Source: Humulus lupulus
Taxonomy: Eukaryota; Streptophyta; Magnoliopsida; Rosales; Cannabaceae
Length of the DNA stretch: 64,000 nucleotides
Assembly: GCF_963169125.1 (NCBI RefSeq)
Contig: NC_084800.1
Coordinates: 148,424,397 to 148,488,396, forward strand
Direction of reading: 5' to 3'
The stretch's first letter is position 1, and each line of letters begins with the position of its first letter. Made by a program: the position numbers and the translations under genes. The notes beneath the pieces were generated by a model that worked only from the letters and a program-made list of their open reading frames with translations, had not been told where the DNA came from and searched no databases. Shown here in pieces: positions 33,551 through 44,617 of the stretch.

Positions 33551-33819
33551 TCTTCATAATCTCCAACTTAGGCTCAATCATCGGGTTTAGGGACTTCGGA
33601 AACACTTCAATCTCGCTCAAAACTTCATTTTCTCGAGTCATATCATTGCACTTTCATTTTTAACCACAAAATTGTATCAAATTCATCAATAATACCTTAT
33701 AAAATATTTTATGACTTAAAAATAAAAAGACTCGTAAAACAAAGCTAAAAACACTTTAAAGGAACATTATCTAAATGCCAAAGGATAAAATATATAATAT
33801 CCAAAATACCCTTATCAAA

Positions 33820-33831
33820 TTCCCCCACACT
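33820..33831 (-). other. Polypurine tract of the minus-oriented retroelement
   Basis: The complement reads GTGGGGGAATT, immediately followed by the LTR start TGATAAGG. This is the normal position of the plus-strand primer. It defines the LTR at 30093-33817 as the 3' LTR. Confidence 0.65.
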
Positions 33832-33924
33832 TGTAAGAAACATTGTCCTCAATGCAAATAAAATGAAAGAAAAGAAAGAAAAAGATAAAGAAAAACTCCC
33901 TCAACCGATGTGAATGTTTATTAA

Positions 33925-35080
33925 TTAGGCACCTCCTTGATCATCTTCAGCTTCCTCTTGATTTTCATCATCTTGCATCATGGGAATAGGTGGTGGATAT
34001 GGTTGAATCCACTGTGGTGCAGGTGGGTAGTTTGTCATGTCCAAGCCAAGGTGTATGGCATTCATCCTGAAACAAACATCTTGATAACTAGCCCACTCAA
34101 TCATGCGCTGCTGATGTGCTTGGAATTTAGTACGGTGAGCATGCAACTCTTGAGATGTAGTGTACAGAGATTCCTCCACAAGTGTCATACGGTCTGCCAA
34201 GGTCATATTTTTTATAGATGGCGGTGGTCTAGTCTGAGTATGAGAAGATGAGCTAGCCCCTACAGTGTCAGTGACGTTAAAGCAAGTAATGGAGGATCTA
34301 TTCAGTATATGCATGGGGTGCAGCAAAGGCTTTGAGGGATCCCATTTCACACCAGCTTGAGCACACATAGCGGTAATGAGATGGGGATGATAGAACCCCT
34401 TAGAAACATTTCTGAAAGTACTTTGAATGGAAGACTTAATAATGCGTCCCACATCAATTGTTTTCCCCTTCAAGATAGCATATAGAAGTATAGCAGTATC
34501 CACACTCACATCACTAACATGTTTAGTGGGAAATAATTTTGCATTAATAAACTTATGCCATGCTTTTTCAATAACTCCCATCACCTCTCTCTTAAATTTA
34601 ATAGGATGACCTGTTTCAGTTAACTTCCATTGGGTATTTGGCTTACACATAAATTGGATAATCTCATTCAAGTCAGGATTATCAACGATTTGGCTGTACT
34701 CATCATTGTCAATGCTAGGAAGCCCATAAAATTGATTTATGGCTGCACTTGAGAAGTTCACATTAACTCCTCGCACTGTAGCCATGGCTGTAAATTGAGA
34801 AATTCCATTAGCATAGAACTCTCTGACAATAGGGATTACTGCAGCATCTGGTTGTGAACAAAATTTCATCCAATGTCTTTTTCTCAATCTGTTCTGCAAT
34901 AGATGGATACCGATGATGAATCTCCATATCGAACCCCATTTCTTCAATCATCGTTTTCTGTTTCACTACCGCATCTTGATAGCGTTTGAATGCCTCCTCA
35001 GAAATAAATTTGGTGGCATCAAACTCAATCTCAAATGAGGAAACACCTTTAGCATTCTTTCGAAATCTCTTTGGAGCCAT
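33925..35080 (-). pseudogene. Transposase_32-like (putative plant transposon protein) ORF, one frameshift
   Basis: ATG at 35080 gives MAPKRFRKNAKG, a short basic leader, then an acid/Lys helix region. After a single shift in an A run near 34876-34882 the frame continues KFCSQPDAAVIPIVREFYAN, VRGVNVNFSSAAINQFYGLP, then HKFINAKLFPTKHVSDVSVD and a C-terminal Pro-rich, acidic tail (PPPIPMMQDDENQEEAEDD), stopping at 33925. VREFYAN followed by VRGxxVxFSxxAINxFYGL is typical of the widespread plant 'putative plant transposon protein' domain, which occurs in retroelement-associated ORFs. Its biochemical role is not known to me. It ends about 95 bp before the polypurine tract, so it is the last ORF of its element. 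Total about 385 codons across the shift. Confidence 0.65.
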
Positions 35081-35757
35081 TCGTCAATTCAAGACTCAAA
35101 GATAACCTTCGTTAAACACAATAATTAAGCACTAAAAGAATAATTCAAAATACCCCAAAATATAAAGTTAAAATCCTCTAATTATTCCCAACAATCTTCT
35201 GTTAAACCAATAAACACTTCATCTTTAAAAATATTGCATTAATTCCCCTTAAAACTGAAACATACTCCTCTATGAACTTTCATCAAACACTTAGTGGGCA
35301 AAGACTAACCAATAGTGAAAAAGTATGTTATAGTGTTTCAATCTTCCCAAAATTTGAATTATTACTAATCTAACAACATAATCGCTTAATCTAAGCCAAT
35401 TATCACAATATATAAATATTTCATCCACCAAAAACCAATTAATACAAAATACCCAAAATCATATTCTTGAATACTCAAAACCCAATAATCAAAGAATCAA
35501 GAAAATGTACTTACTTGTAATTGACTATAGATTTTGAAAGGAAATTTGTGTAGACAATGAGGATTTTGATTATAATGTGTGAAAAGTTGTAAAAAGATTG
35601 AAGATTGATGATAGGATTTAATGATTTTTTTTTGGAAATAATTGGAGTGAAAATGAGAGAGAAATGATGAAATGATATGAAAAAAATTAGTGATTTTTCG
35701 GTTTTGGGCCTTTGTGTGGGGAGTGAATTTTTTAATTTTTTTTTCTGAAAACGTGAA
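35081..35757 (-). other. Leader of the Transposase_32-like ORF
   Basis: AT-rich, with no coding motif. On the minus strand it contains 'caattacaagtaagtac' (35520-35504), a possible splice donor about 430 bp upstream of the ATG, so the leader may contain an intron. An open frame at 35771-35511 is AT-rich with no domain and is not called. Confidence 0.35.
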
Positions 35758-35915
35758 GTGGCCGCGGCCACTACTCTCGGATCTCTAGGCCGCGGTCAGT
35801 GATTCTTGATGGCCGCGTCCACAGGTCATATTCTGGGCCATGTTCGCATGGAGGCCGCGGCCATCAAGAATCACTGGCCGCGGCCTGGAGATCCGAGAGT
35901 AGTGGCCGCGGCCAC
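35758..35915. repeat. Long hairpin made of GGCCGCGGCC palindromes
   Basis: The left arm 35758-35820 and right arm 35853-35915 are inverted repeats matching at about 60 of 63 positions (for example 'actactctcggatctc' against 'gagatccgagagtagt'), with a loop of about 32 bp. Each arm also contains three copies of the 10-bp palindrome or variants. The mismatches I see are T on the left arm against C on the right arm read in the same sense. The order and spacers match the LTR array at 33366-33550, so it is probably a rearranged 5' LTR fragment. Further imperfect copies continue to about 35935. Confidence 0.85.
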
Positions 35916-35965
35916 CAATAAGCTCAGGCCGCGACCATTGATCATTTCTGCTCCTATATTTTCTG

Positions 35966-36902
35966 TTACGCGCGAAACCAAAATAAAAACACCCCAAATT
36001 TTTTTTCCTCAAACCCGAAACCTCTCTCTTCTCTTCTCTCAGACCCATACCCCAAACCCCAATCTCTCCTCTCTTCTCTCAGACCCATACCCCAAACCTC
36101 AATGCAAGCTTCCACTCAACCTCTCCCTTAGATCTCACTCTCTCCTCCAGGTAAGTAAGAGACCTGTCTTTTTTTCTTCTTTCTGTTTTCTTCTTTCTCC
36201 AAATGTATTTCAAACCCCAAACCCCAATCTCTTAATCATGAAATTCATAAAAATGCTCTTCCCTAAAATCGTTTTCTGGCTTTTCTAATTTTATTTTTAA
36301 GAGCCCTAAAAATGCTCTTCCCTTTCAAGTAGCAGCCAAGCACTCCAATCTCTACCACTCCATTGCAGAGTACCTCATAGAAAACCACGCTATTGCCGAT
36401 ATCCATCTAAGTAAGCTCTTTCTCTTTCTCTCTGTTCTACATTTGATTTGTTTTCTTTGAATGTTTGGTTGTAAATACTTGGACTTTGAATATTTCTGCT
36501 CTTGGTTTGAGTTTGAATGATTGAATATTGAAAGAGAAATAAATTTTGAATGCATCTGAGTTTTAATGTTTTTGCTCTTGATTTTAGTTTATTCACTTGC
36601 TCTGTCCATGGTTTACTAGCTCAGTTTGGATACGTGAGAAAATTATAGTAGGAGATTGAGAAAAATTGTATATAGATATATGAATGTATGTATATATGTG
36701 AGATCCATTGCCTCTGTGCGAACTCATTGAGATCCTTCTTCCCTCATAACCAATTTTTTTTTCTGGGTTTGAGTTAATTGACCTCAACAACTCTATTTAT
36801 AGTTTTGAGTTTACTGACCTCAGGAGGGCTTGTTATCTTGTGATTGGAAATAAAAATGAAATATCAATTGGAAATTGATTGTGATTGGAATTAATTATCC
36901 TT
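35966..36902 (+). other. CT-rich leader-like DNA, possibly 5' region of a CACTA transposase gene
   Basis: The plus strand has a duplicated CT-rich segment 'ctcagacccataccccaaac' (36038 and 36079), a splice-donor-like 'ccaggtaagtaagag' at 36149, and a further exon-like piece at 36310-36415 ending near 'atctaagtaagctc'. No protein domain is visible. Such CT-rich multi-exon leaders are common upstream of plant CACTA transposase genes, which fits the position, but this is inference. Confidence 0.3.
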
Positions 36903-37260
36903 TGTTATGGGCGTTCTTGCACTAGTTTTGGGTGCCCCTGCGCTATGCAGGGGATTTTTTGAAGGGCCTTTGCCTAGTTGGGTGCCCTTGCCCTATGGCC
37001 AATTCAATCATGTCATTTTTAGGGTTTGGGAAGAGCATGGGGGCTCTTGGGGACGATTCCACCACCCTGTTTTGTGGAATTGGAGGTCCTGAGAGCATGG
37101 GATTGGTCCCGAACTCAGTATTTGGATTTAGTTCTTAACGGGATTACCGTTTATGGTTGTGACTAGGTTTACCGCAAGGCTCGGGGGGAAAAAGGATCGC
37201 ACTCGGGGTCGTACCATTATTCGCACAGAACTTGAGGTAAGAAAACTAGTATATGCACAT
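36903..37260 (+). mobile_element. Internal fragment of a gypsy LTR
   Basis: The order 'gaattggaggtcctgagagc', 'tgggattggtcc', 'ggttgtgactaggttta', 'aaggctcgg' and 'gaggtaagaaaact' matches the middle of the chromovirus LTR at about 49825-49990. Neither LTR end is present. The open frames at 36907-37138 are LTR DNA, not genes. Confidence 0.55.
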
Positions 37261-38610
37261 AGAGCTAATCGGTTGGTATGCTCATTAGCATTGAATTATC
37301 TGTGAATATGTGGTATAATCTATATGTACTTGTTTAATTATTATTCTATTAGAAAATGAAATTGGGAGCTAGCTTATTGCATTTTAGTATCATTTCTTTT
37401 TATATCTTTTATGTATCGTTTATATATTTTTTTTATTAGTAATGGACAATTCATAATTTTTTCTATAATTTGATTTGTTTGTTTTGTAATCTGTTTTCTC
37501 GGCATGCATTAAATATTTTTAGTATCTACAACTACAACTACAACCATCTTTCTTTCTCTATACATAAAACCACTACATATATATGCTGTAGAAATTAATG
37601 CTGCTAGACTTTTAACTTGCTAAAATATAATAATATTATTATTAGTTTGATTATACAAACATTATAAGCCAATTCCTCCCCTTCCGATACTTATTAATAC
37701 CCAAAATTTAGTTGATGATATTAGTTATTTATAGATTTTATTGTTTGGCAAAAAAGACGTGTTGAAATTAATTAACTACTCATCACTCTAATTGTTTGTT
37801 TTATTGTTAATATTGTAAACTTAATTTATATATATATATTGTTTTGTGAGCAGTGTAGTCTCGGCTAGAGGCATAGACTGTGATTTTGTCTAGATCTTTG
37901 GCGTATTTTACCATTGTATTGAGAGTCCTTCAGTGTATGGGGTAAGTCAGTGTTTTGAGAACTGAATAAGTTCTTGTATGAGCTGATTGGTTCTTGTATA
38001 AGTTTTTTCTGTTTGCTTTAAGTTTTTCTTGATGGTTTTGTCCTCTTGCTTGGTCTGTTTTGTGTGGTAATCTTAATATCAGGATTAAAAAATATATGCT
38101 TTTACTGTTTGCTCTGTGTTTTCTGTTAAGTGTTCCGAATCTTGAGCTTATTTTATAGCAATCAAAGAATAACTTAAGCTCTGTTTTTTCTGTGAAATCT
38201 CTGAAATCTCATTAGTTGTTTTTTTTATGCAATCAATATTTATGGACTTTGTATCTTGAGGTATTCTTTTGGTTCTTTTATATGTTTAGGATTAATTAGG
38301 TGCCCATTATGTTATTAGTTCGTGTATATGTGTGTTTAAATCAATTTCTTATCCTGTTTAGAGTATGATTTATGGTTTATTTTAAAGAGTGTTATTAGTT
38401 GGTGTGTTGAGATTTTTAGTTAGAAATGTATACCTTTTTGAACTTTTTGAGTTGTCCTTAGTTTTTGAGTTGTGATTCATTACTTTGATTCACAATCATA
38501 TATTTTTCATAAGGAGATTGATTAACTCTGTATGTTTGGGCTTTGGCTATAGTCAAATATATTTTATGGAATATCTTTCTGTTTGATGCTCAATTCTTTG
38601 CTTGTACTGC
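37261..38610 (+). other. Intron-like AT-rich DNA with a possible small exon
   Basis: No protein domain. A segment at about 37855-37945 is bounded by 'gtgagcag' and 'ggggtaagtcag', so it may be a non-coding exon of the CACTA element's own transcript. Its 3' continuation is replaced by the Tat retroelement. Confidence 0.3.
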
Positions 38611-39202
38611 TGTTATCCAAAAAATTGGCATTGATGACGTGGCAAGTAATCCCTGGACACGTGGCTGACACCTGGAAGAGCTCTGCTAGTGTATCGACCA
38701 GAAGACGTATTAGAAGCAGTAAGCTGCCCAGTCTTACCTGTGACCAGTCTGGTCGATAGTTCCACATGAAACGTAATATTACTATAAAGATCTTTGTAAA
38801 TCCCGAATTTAACTCACACAATCTCCTGAGTATCCAATTATTTAGGAGAGAATATCTGTAACAATCTTGTGTAATCCCCCTTGAGCCTATAAATAGAGAA
38901 AGATAGCTCAAGGAAGGGACTTTTGGCTTTTGAATCATTTGAGACTAGAATAATTCTCCTTGGAATATTGAATTATTCTTCAGAGGTTAGTGAAACTCAT
39001 TGAACCCTTGTTCTTTGATCACTCCTTTGATTCTCATATCAATAATAATCTAAGTGGACGTAGGTCATTACCAGATCCTGGGGCCGAACCACTATAAAAT
39101 ATCGTGTTCTTATTACTTTTTGCCATTCGATTCTTGTCAACACATTCATCCACATCAAGCATATTCTGACTCCGTGTCAGTTGACCAAAATCTGGGTCAA
39201 CA
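38611..39202 (+). repeat. 5' LTR of a Tat-type Ty3/gypsy element
   Basis: Starts TGTTATCC and ends GGTCAACA (inverted TGTT...AACA), 592 bp. A TATA-like 'cctataaatagaga' lies near 38887. The leader 'ttctggtgctttcattgag' follows at once. The 3' LTR is missing because the element ends abruptly near 44296. Confidence 0.7.
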
Positions 39203-39225
39203 TTCTGGTGCTTTCATTGAGAGCT
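39203..39225 (+). other. Primer-binding/leader motif of the Tat element
   Basis: 'ttctggtgctttcattgag' directly abuts the LTR. The same words occur in inverse orientation at 921-939 next to another Tat LTR. This is the expected position of the minus-strand primer-binding site. The priming tRNA was not determined. Confidence 0.5.
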
Positions 39226-39250
39226 TGATTCATCATTGTTGAGAAAATCA

Positions 39251-41530
39251 ATGGTGAAAACTGCAAGGAAAACTGGACAGACGGCCGCCGCGGCACCGTT
39301 GAACTCGCCACCTCCTCCTCCTCCTGCAAGCGTGGCTGAGGATGAGCCACATTTAGATTTTGAGGAGGAAGAAATGGATGATGCGACGTTGAAGAGTACT
39401 CTGGGAGCGCTGCAAGAAGAGCTGGCTAATCTGAGAGCCAATCAAGAGAGAGCTGCCGAGGTTATGGCACGGCAGCAACAGGAGATTGAACGACAGCGCA
39501 CGGAGTTAAGCGAAAGGTAGGCGGAGATGGACCACTGCCAGAACGAAGCCATGGCAGCCCTCGAGGCAGCCTTGCAATTGGCTAAGAATCAGGCCACGCC
39601 TGTCTTGCAGCCTGACCAACCTGTCAATGGACCACCCCAGAGGAGTCCCAATCCTAGCCCACCAATCCAGCCCTCAAGTCCGCAAAGGCCCGAGCAGCCT
39701 CAGGTGCCCCATGACGATGTTCCACTGGACCCTGGGGCACAGCCACCATCCCCAGCTGCTCGAGGTAATCCCCCACAACAGAGGCAGAATAGGGCCGAGC
39801 GTCAGCCTCGCAGTCCTAGACGTCGTAGGGGTGATGAGCCAAACCTACCAAACAGAGGTCAGTACCCTCCTGGTAACAGGAGGGACTCAGAGTTAGGCTC
39901 TGCGGTCCTGGGTCCCCCACGGCATGATAATGCATGGGGACACAACGACCAGCGCAGGCCACCCTCTAACGTTCGGGATGCTTCAGCCAGGGATGGAAAT
40001 CGAGGGAACAGTCAATCCCACCATAGCCAATCGAGGTTCAGAGATGGCCATGGATATAATTAGGCCGACTCAGGCAAGGGAAACGCTGGCCGGAGGAATG
40101 AAGAAAGAGGAAAGGGCGGGAGCCAGGTACCTAAAGATGACCAACCCAATAGACGGGATGCTGGGGGGCAGCCCAGGCAAAATAATGTCTTCAACCGGCT
40201 CGGGGGTAGCGAGCAGCGGAGAAGAGACGAGGATTTGCGAGACGCACTCAACGATTGCCGCGAGCGACATGGCGAGAACGTCCCCCTAGCAACAGAGGCT
40301 ACAACGATTCCTGCCGCTGTACAGGCCCAGATAGACGCCCTCAACTAGGCAGTGCAACAGCTGGTCGAGGGAAGGACATCTTATATCGACCACGATAGGA
40401 GGAAAGGCACTCATTTCATACAGAGGATAGCTAATGCAGAAACTCCAAGCAAGTTCAAAATGCCTACGCTTCCAAACATTGACGGGTACGGAGACCCAGT
40501 ATCTCATGTCAATAAGTTTGAAATACAAATGGACATTCAAAAAGTGTCCGAAGACGCTCAGTGCAGGATCTTCCCTGCAACACTTTCTGAAGCCGCGCAG
40601 GAATGGTTTTTTAAGTTCCCGCCCGCGAGCATAGTTTCTTAGGAAATGTTCGTAAGGGAGTTTTACGGACAGTTCTATGCAGGTCGTGTGCATTCGACCG
40701 AAGCAAACCAGTTGGTTGAAATTCGCTAGCAGGATGGAGAATCAGTGAAGGACTACATCCAGCGCTTTATACGAGCAGCAGCTGGAGCAAAAAAAATGGG
40801 AGACGAAGGCAAAATGATGGCCGTAACCGCAGGGGTTAGGCGTCGTTCCCCTCTCTGGAAAAGCCTTCGAAAGGAAGGAGTAAGAACTACCCAGAAATTC
40901 CTAGACCGGGCTGATCGTTACATCAAGCTCGAAGATGCCATTGCCGATGATGGAAAACCTTCTGGAAAGGATAAGAAAGCAGTCGAGCCCGCCAAAGCCG
41001 CCAATGGGTCCAAACCTAACGGCAACGGTAAAGGTAACGGGAACGGCAACGGCAATGGCAAGAATGGTGGAAAACGGCCGTATAACGAGCCTTCCACCTC
41101 CGACAATAAACGAGCGAAGGGTAACTGTTATGAACCTCGGTTCACTAACTACACTGCCCTCGTTGAGTCTCGGGGAGAGGTTTATCAGGCCACAAGCTCT
41201 AGTGTGCCTTATAAAAAACCTGGGCCCATTCGAAAGGATATTTCGAAGAGGGACACTACCAAGTTCTGTCGTTACCATAACGACTACGGACATGACACCA
41301 ACGAATGCAACCAGCTGAAAGACGAAATCGAGTTCCTTATCAGACAAGGACACTTGAGAAGATACGTATGGGCCTCGGGAAATTCCCAACGAGAAGCTCC
41401 GGGTAGAAACGAGCAAGCTCCCACGCGCCAATGCTCGCCACCCTTACAGCCTGCCCCCGTGACTGGCACACTCTTAACCATCTGTGGAGGCCCGCACCTC
41501 GCGGGAAATAGTGGAAAGGAAAGGGAATGA
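39251..41530 (+). pseudogene. Tat-type gag, one open frame broken only by point nonsense mutations
   Basis: A single frame from ATG 39251 runs without frameshift. An Ala/Pro start (MVKTARKTGQT) and a coiled-coil-like Glu/Gln section are followed by a Pro- and Arg-rich linker. The Gag core has FKMPTLPNIDGYGDPVSHV and SEAAQEWFFKFPPASI, then DYIQRFIRAAAGAKKMG. A Lys/Gly/Asn-rich basic region follows, then a CRYHNDYGHDTNEC knuckle-like motif near 41265. Stops are TAG at 39518, 40061, 40346, 40640 and 40727, and TGA at 41528. Each TAG sits where Gln (CAG) is expected (for example before QDGESVKDYIQRF). Confidence 0.85.
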
Positions 41531-44296
41531 TATGCTCGGACCTTGCGCCACGACCAAGACATCAAGATGATGACTGTTGAGGACCGTGCACCAAAAAAGG
41601 CTCGGTCAGACGAAGGCGAAATAACCTTCTCTGATGGCGATGCCCAACACATCTGGTTCCCACGTTCCGATCCGCTGGTCGTGGACATCCAAATGGCCAA
41701 CATGATGGTGAAAAGAGTGCTGGTCGATACAGGAAGTTCGGTGAATATCCTGTATAAGTCTTCGCTGGAACGCATGAAGCTGTCCGTTAAGGACCTAGAG
41801 TCCTGCAACCAAACGATATACGGCTTCTCTAGAGAAGGACTCGCCCCCGCCGGATTGATCAAACTACCAGTGACGACAGGTACAGTGCCTGCTTCAAGGA
41901 CATTACTCGCCACTTTCGTAGTGGTCGATTGTCCTTCGGCGTACAATGCCGTCATTGGGAGGCCTATACTAGTTGATCTACGGGCCGTCATCTCTATGTG
42001 GCACTTAGCCATGAAGTTCCCAACGGACGCAGGAGTAGGGCGCGTGTTGGGAAACCAGAGGGAAGCCAGGGAGTGCTATAACGCCTTAGTAATGAAGGCA
42101 AAAAAAGGAACATCAAAGAGCACTACCTCAGATAGGTTGCAGATGGCGGTTGATACACAAACCCAATCCGGTGATGAAGTCACCAAATAGGGTGTCGCCC
42201 AAAGTGAGGATAGAGATTTAGATCCTCGCTTTGGGGATTTTGAAGAAAACGTTGGACCCGTCGAGGACCTGGAAGAGGTCCGACTCGACGAAAAAGACCC
42301 AACCAGAGTCGTAAAGGTCGGGAAGAACCTAGAGCCCACCACGAAGCACGCACTGGTGGAATTTTTGCGGAAGGACCAGGAAGTTTTTGCCTGGTCACAC
42401 AAAGACATGGCCGGAATAGATCCTACAGTTATCAGCCATGTCCTGAATATAGACAAGACTTTTCCACCCATGCAACAAAAGAGAAGGCTGCTCGATAAGG
42501 ATAGATCGCGAGCCTTAAAAGAAGAAGTTGAAAGATTAAAAGAGAATGGGTTCATTAGGGTGGCATTTTATCCATCGTGGGTCTCCAATACAGTGCTGGT
42601 TCCCAAGCCTAATGGCAAATGGCGAACCTGCGTGGATTTTACAGACCTCAATAAAGCCTGCCCAAAGGACTGCTTCCCACTCCCAAGAATCGACCAGCTG
42701 GCCGATGCAACTGCAGGACATGAGATCCTCTCGTTCATGGATGCATATTCGGGCTACAACCAGATTAGCATGCATCCCCCTGATGAGGATCACACCAGCT
42801 TTCAGACCGATACAAGCTTATACTGTTATAAAGTAATGCCCTTCGGACTGAAAAACGCAGGTGTGACTTACCAACGGCTAGTCAACCACATGTTTAAGGA
42901 GCTGATCAGAGTAAACATGGAGGTATACGTGGATGACATGCTGGTAAAGTCTAAAAAGGCAGAAGCACATGTAAGGGATTTACAAGAGTGCTTTGATGTA
43001 TTGAACAAATACCAAATGAAGTTAAATCCCCTGAAATGTTCCTTCGAAGTTAGATCAGGGAAGTTTTTGGGGTTCATTGTAAATTCAAGAGGAATCGAGG
43101 CCAACCCCGACAAGATAAAGGCCCTGATCGACATGAAATCGCCAGAAAGGGTCAAAGATGTACAAAGTTTAACCGAGAGAATCACAACCCTAAGTAGATT
43201 TATTTCGAAGTCAACAGACAGGTGCGTCCCTTTCTTCAATCTGCTTAGGGGAAATAAGAAGTTTGAATGGACAGGAGACTACGAACAGGCATTCAAGGCC
43301 TTGAAAGCTCATATGGCACAGCCTCCCATCTTTTCAAAGCCAATCGAAGGAGAAACTTTGTTTATTTACTTGGCAATTACCGAAGTTGCTGCTAGCGCGG
43401 TGCTGGTGCGAAAAGACGAAGGCGTGCAGAAAGCAGTCTACTATGTTAGCAAGAGACTGATCGGGGCAGAGTTGAGATATCCACCAATTGAAAGGTTAGC
43501 ATATTGCTTAATGCTGGCCTCTAGAAAGTTACGCCCCTACTTTCAAGCCCATCCTATCATAGTTTTAACTGACCAGCCCCTTTGGCAAGTCCTCCAAAAA
43601 CCAGAAGCGGCTGGACGATTATTAATATGGGCAATCGAACTAGGGTAGTTTGATATAACCTATTCACCGCGAGCAGCAGTCAAGGGACAAGTCTTGGCCG
43701 ATCTTATTGCCGAGTTCACCGAACTCCCAGACAGCAAGCAGTGCAAACAGCCTAGTGCGCCTGAGCCTCAAGAGAAAGCTCCTTCATGGAATTTATTCAC
43801 GGATGGGTCGTCCAACGAATCCCACGCTGGAGCGGGAGTGATATTGATAACGCCGGAAGGGCATCGATTTCATTGCTCCATCAGGTTTGACTTCACTGCG
43901 TCAAATAATGAAGCCGAATACGAAGCACTCCTCCCTGGATTGAGAATGGCAAAAGATATGAGCATAAAGGTGCTTGATGTTTACAGTGACTCACAGCTGG
44001 TCGTGAACCAGGTTCTAGGAGAATATCAAGCGCAAGGCTTAAAAATGGTGGCCTACTTGAATAAAACAAAGAACCTACTTGCCCAGTTCACGGAATACAC
44101 CCTTAAGCAAATTTTGCGGGATCAAAATTCAAACGCAGATGCCTTAGCAAAACTTGCGAGCGCAAAAGATGCTGACACCTTGAACATTGTGCCAGTAGAA
44201 AGACTTAGAGAGCCAAGCATACAAGCAGTTGAGATCAATATGGAGATTCGAATGGAGGATACGTGGATGGCACCTTACCTGGAGTATCTGACGAAT
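41531..44296 (+). pseudogene. Tat-type pol: protease, reverse transcriptase, RNase H, second RNase H
   Basis: Continues in the same frame as Gag. The protease has VDTGSSVNILYK near 41724. Reverse transcriptase has WRTCVDFTDLNKACPKD near 42620, MDAYSGYNQI near 42737, and the catalytic YVDDMLVKSKK near 42923. The first RNase H region ends with LTDQPLWQVL and IELG(stop)FDI near 43646. A second, archaeal-type RNase H (FTDGSSNESHAGAGVIL, ASNNEAEYEALLPG, YSDSQLVVNQVLGEY, DALAKLAS) is the hallmark of the Tat lineage. TAG stops at 42188 and 43646 replace Gln. Integrase is absent: the coding match ends at about 44296, where other sequence takes over. Confidence 0.88.
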
Positions 44297-44451
44297 GGTG
44301 ATGATAATACTGATGAGGATACGTGGCAGACATTGTAGAAGAAGCAGAAGATGAGGATGAATTAATTTTCGACCTTAGTGATGATAATACTGATGATGTG
44401 TGCCCGATAGATGTTGATGTAATTAGTGAGGATAGTGACTATTCTACTTAG
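44297..44451 (+). pseudogene. Possible acidic C-terminal tail of the lost CACTA TNP2 transposase
   Basis: In one frame the DNA reads DIVEEAEDEDELIFDLSDD, then VCPIDVDVISEDSDYST, with a stop at 44449-44451. Strongly acidic tails ending this way are common at the C-terminus of plant CACTA TNP2 proteins, and the position just upstream of the Transposase_24 gene fits. The 19-bp word 'gtgatgataatactgatga' occurs at both 44297 and 44374, marking a duplication at the junction with the Tat element. No catalytic part remains, so this is tentative. Confidence 0.35.
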
Positions 44452-44617
44452 TTTTGTATCTAGTGTTCAATGTATTATACATATTGAGAAATAAAAAGTT
44501 CGTTTCCAAATAGCATGTTTCAAATTACCTAATCAATTGAAATAATACTCAATAAATTAATTATAAATAATAATTAAATTTTAAAATAGATAGGTTAAAT
44601 TACTGTCATGTTAGTAG

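Larger units (their letters stand above)
30093..33817 (-). mobile_element. LTR of a minus-oriented retroelement, split by a solo LTR
   Basis: On the minus strand the LTR begins TGATAAGG at 33817, directly after a polypurine tract (GTGGGGGAATT, 33831-33820), and would end TTAGCA at 30093. Without the inserted solo LTR (30551-32904) it is about 1.37 kb. A TATA-like 'cctataaaagg' on the minus strand near 33320 is consistent with an LTR promoter. It adjoins the 3' side of the reading frame 35080-33925, which makes it the 3' LTR. Lineage is uncertain (Athila-like or a LARD). Confidence 0.55.
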
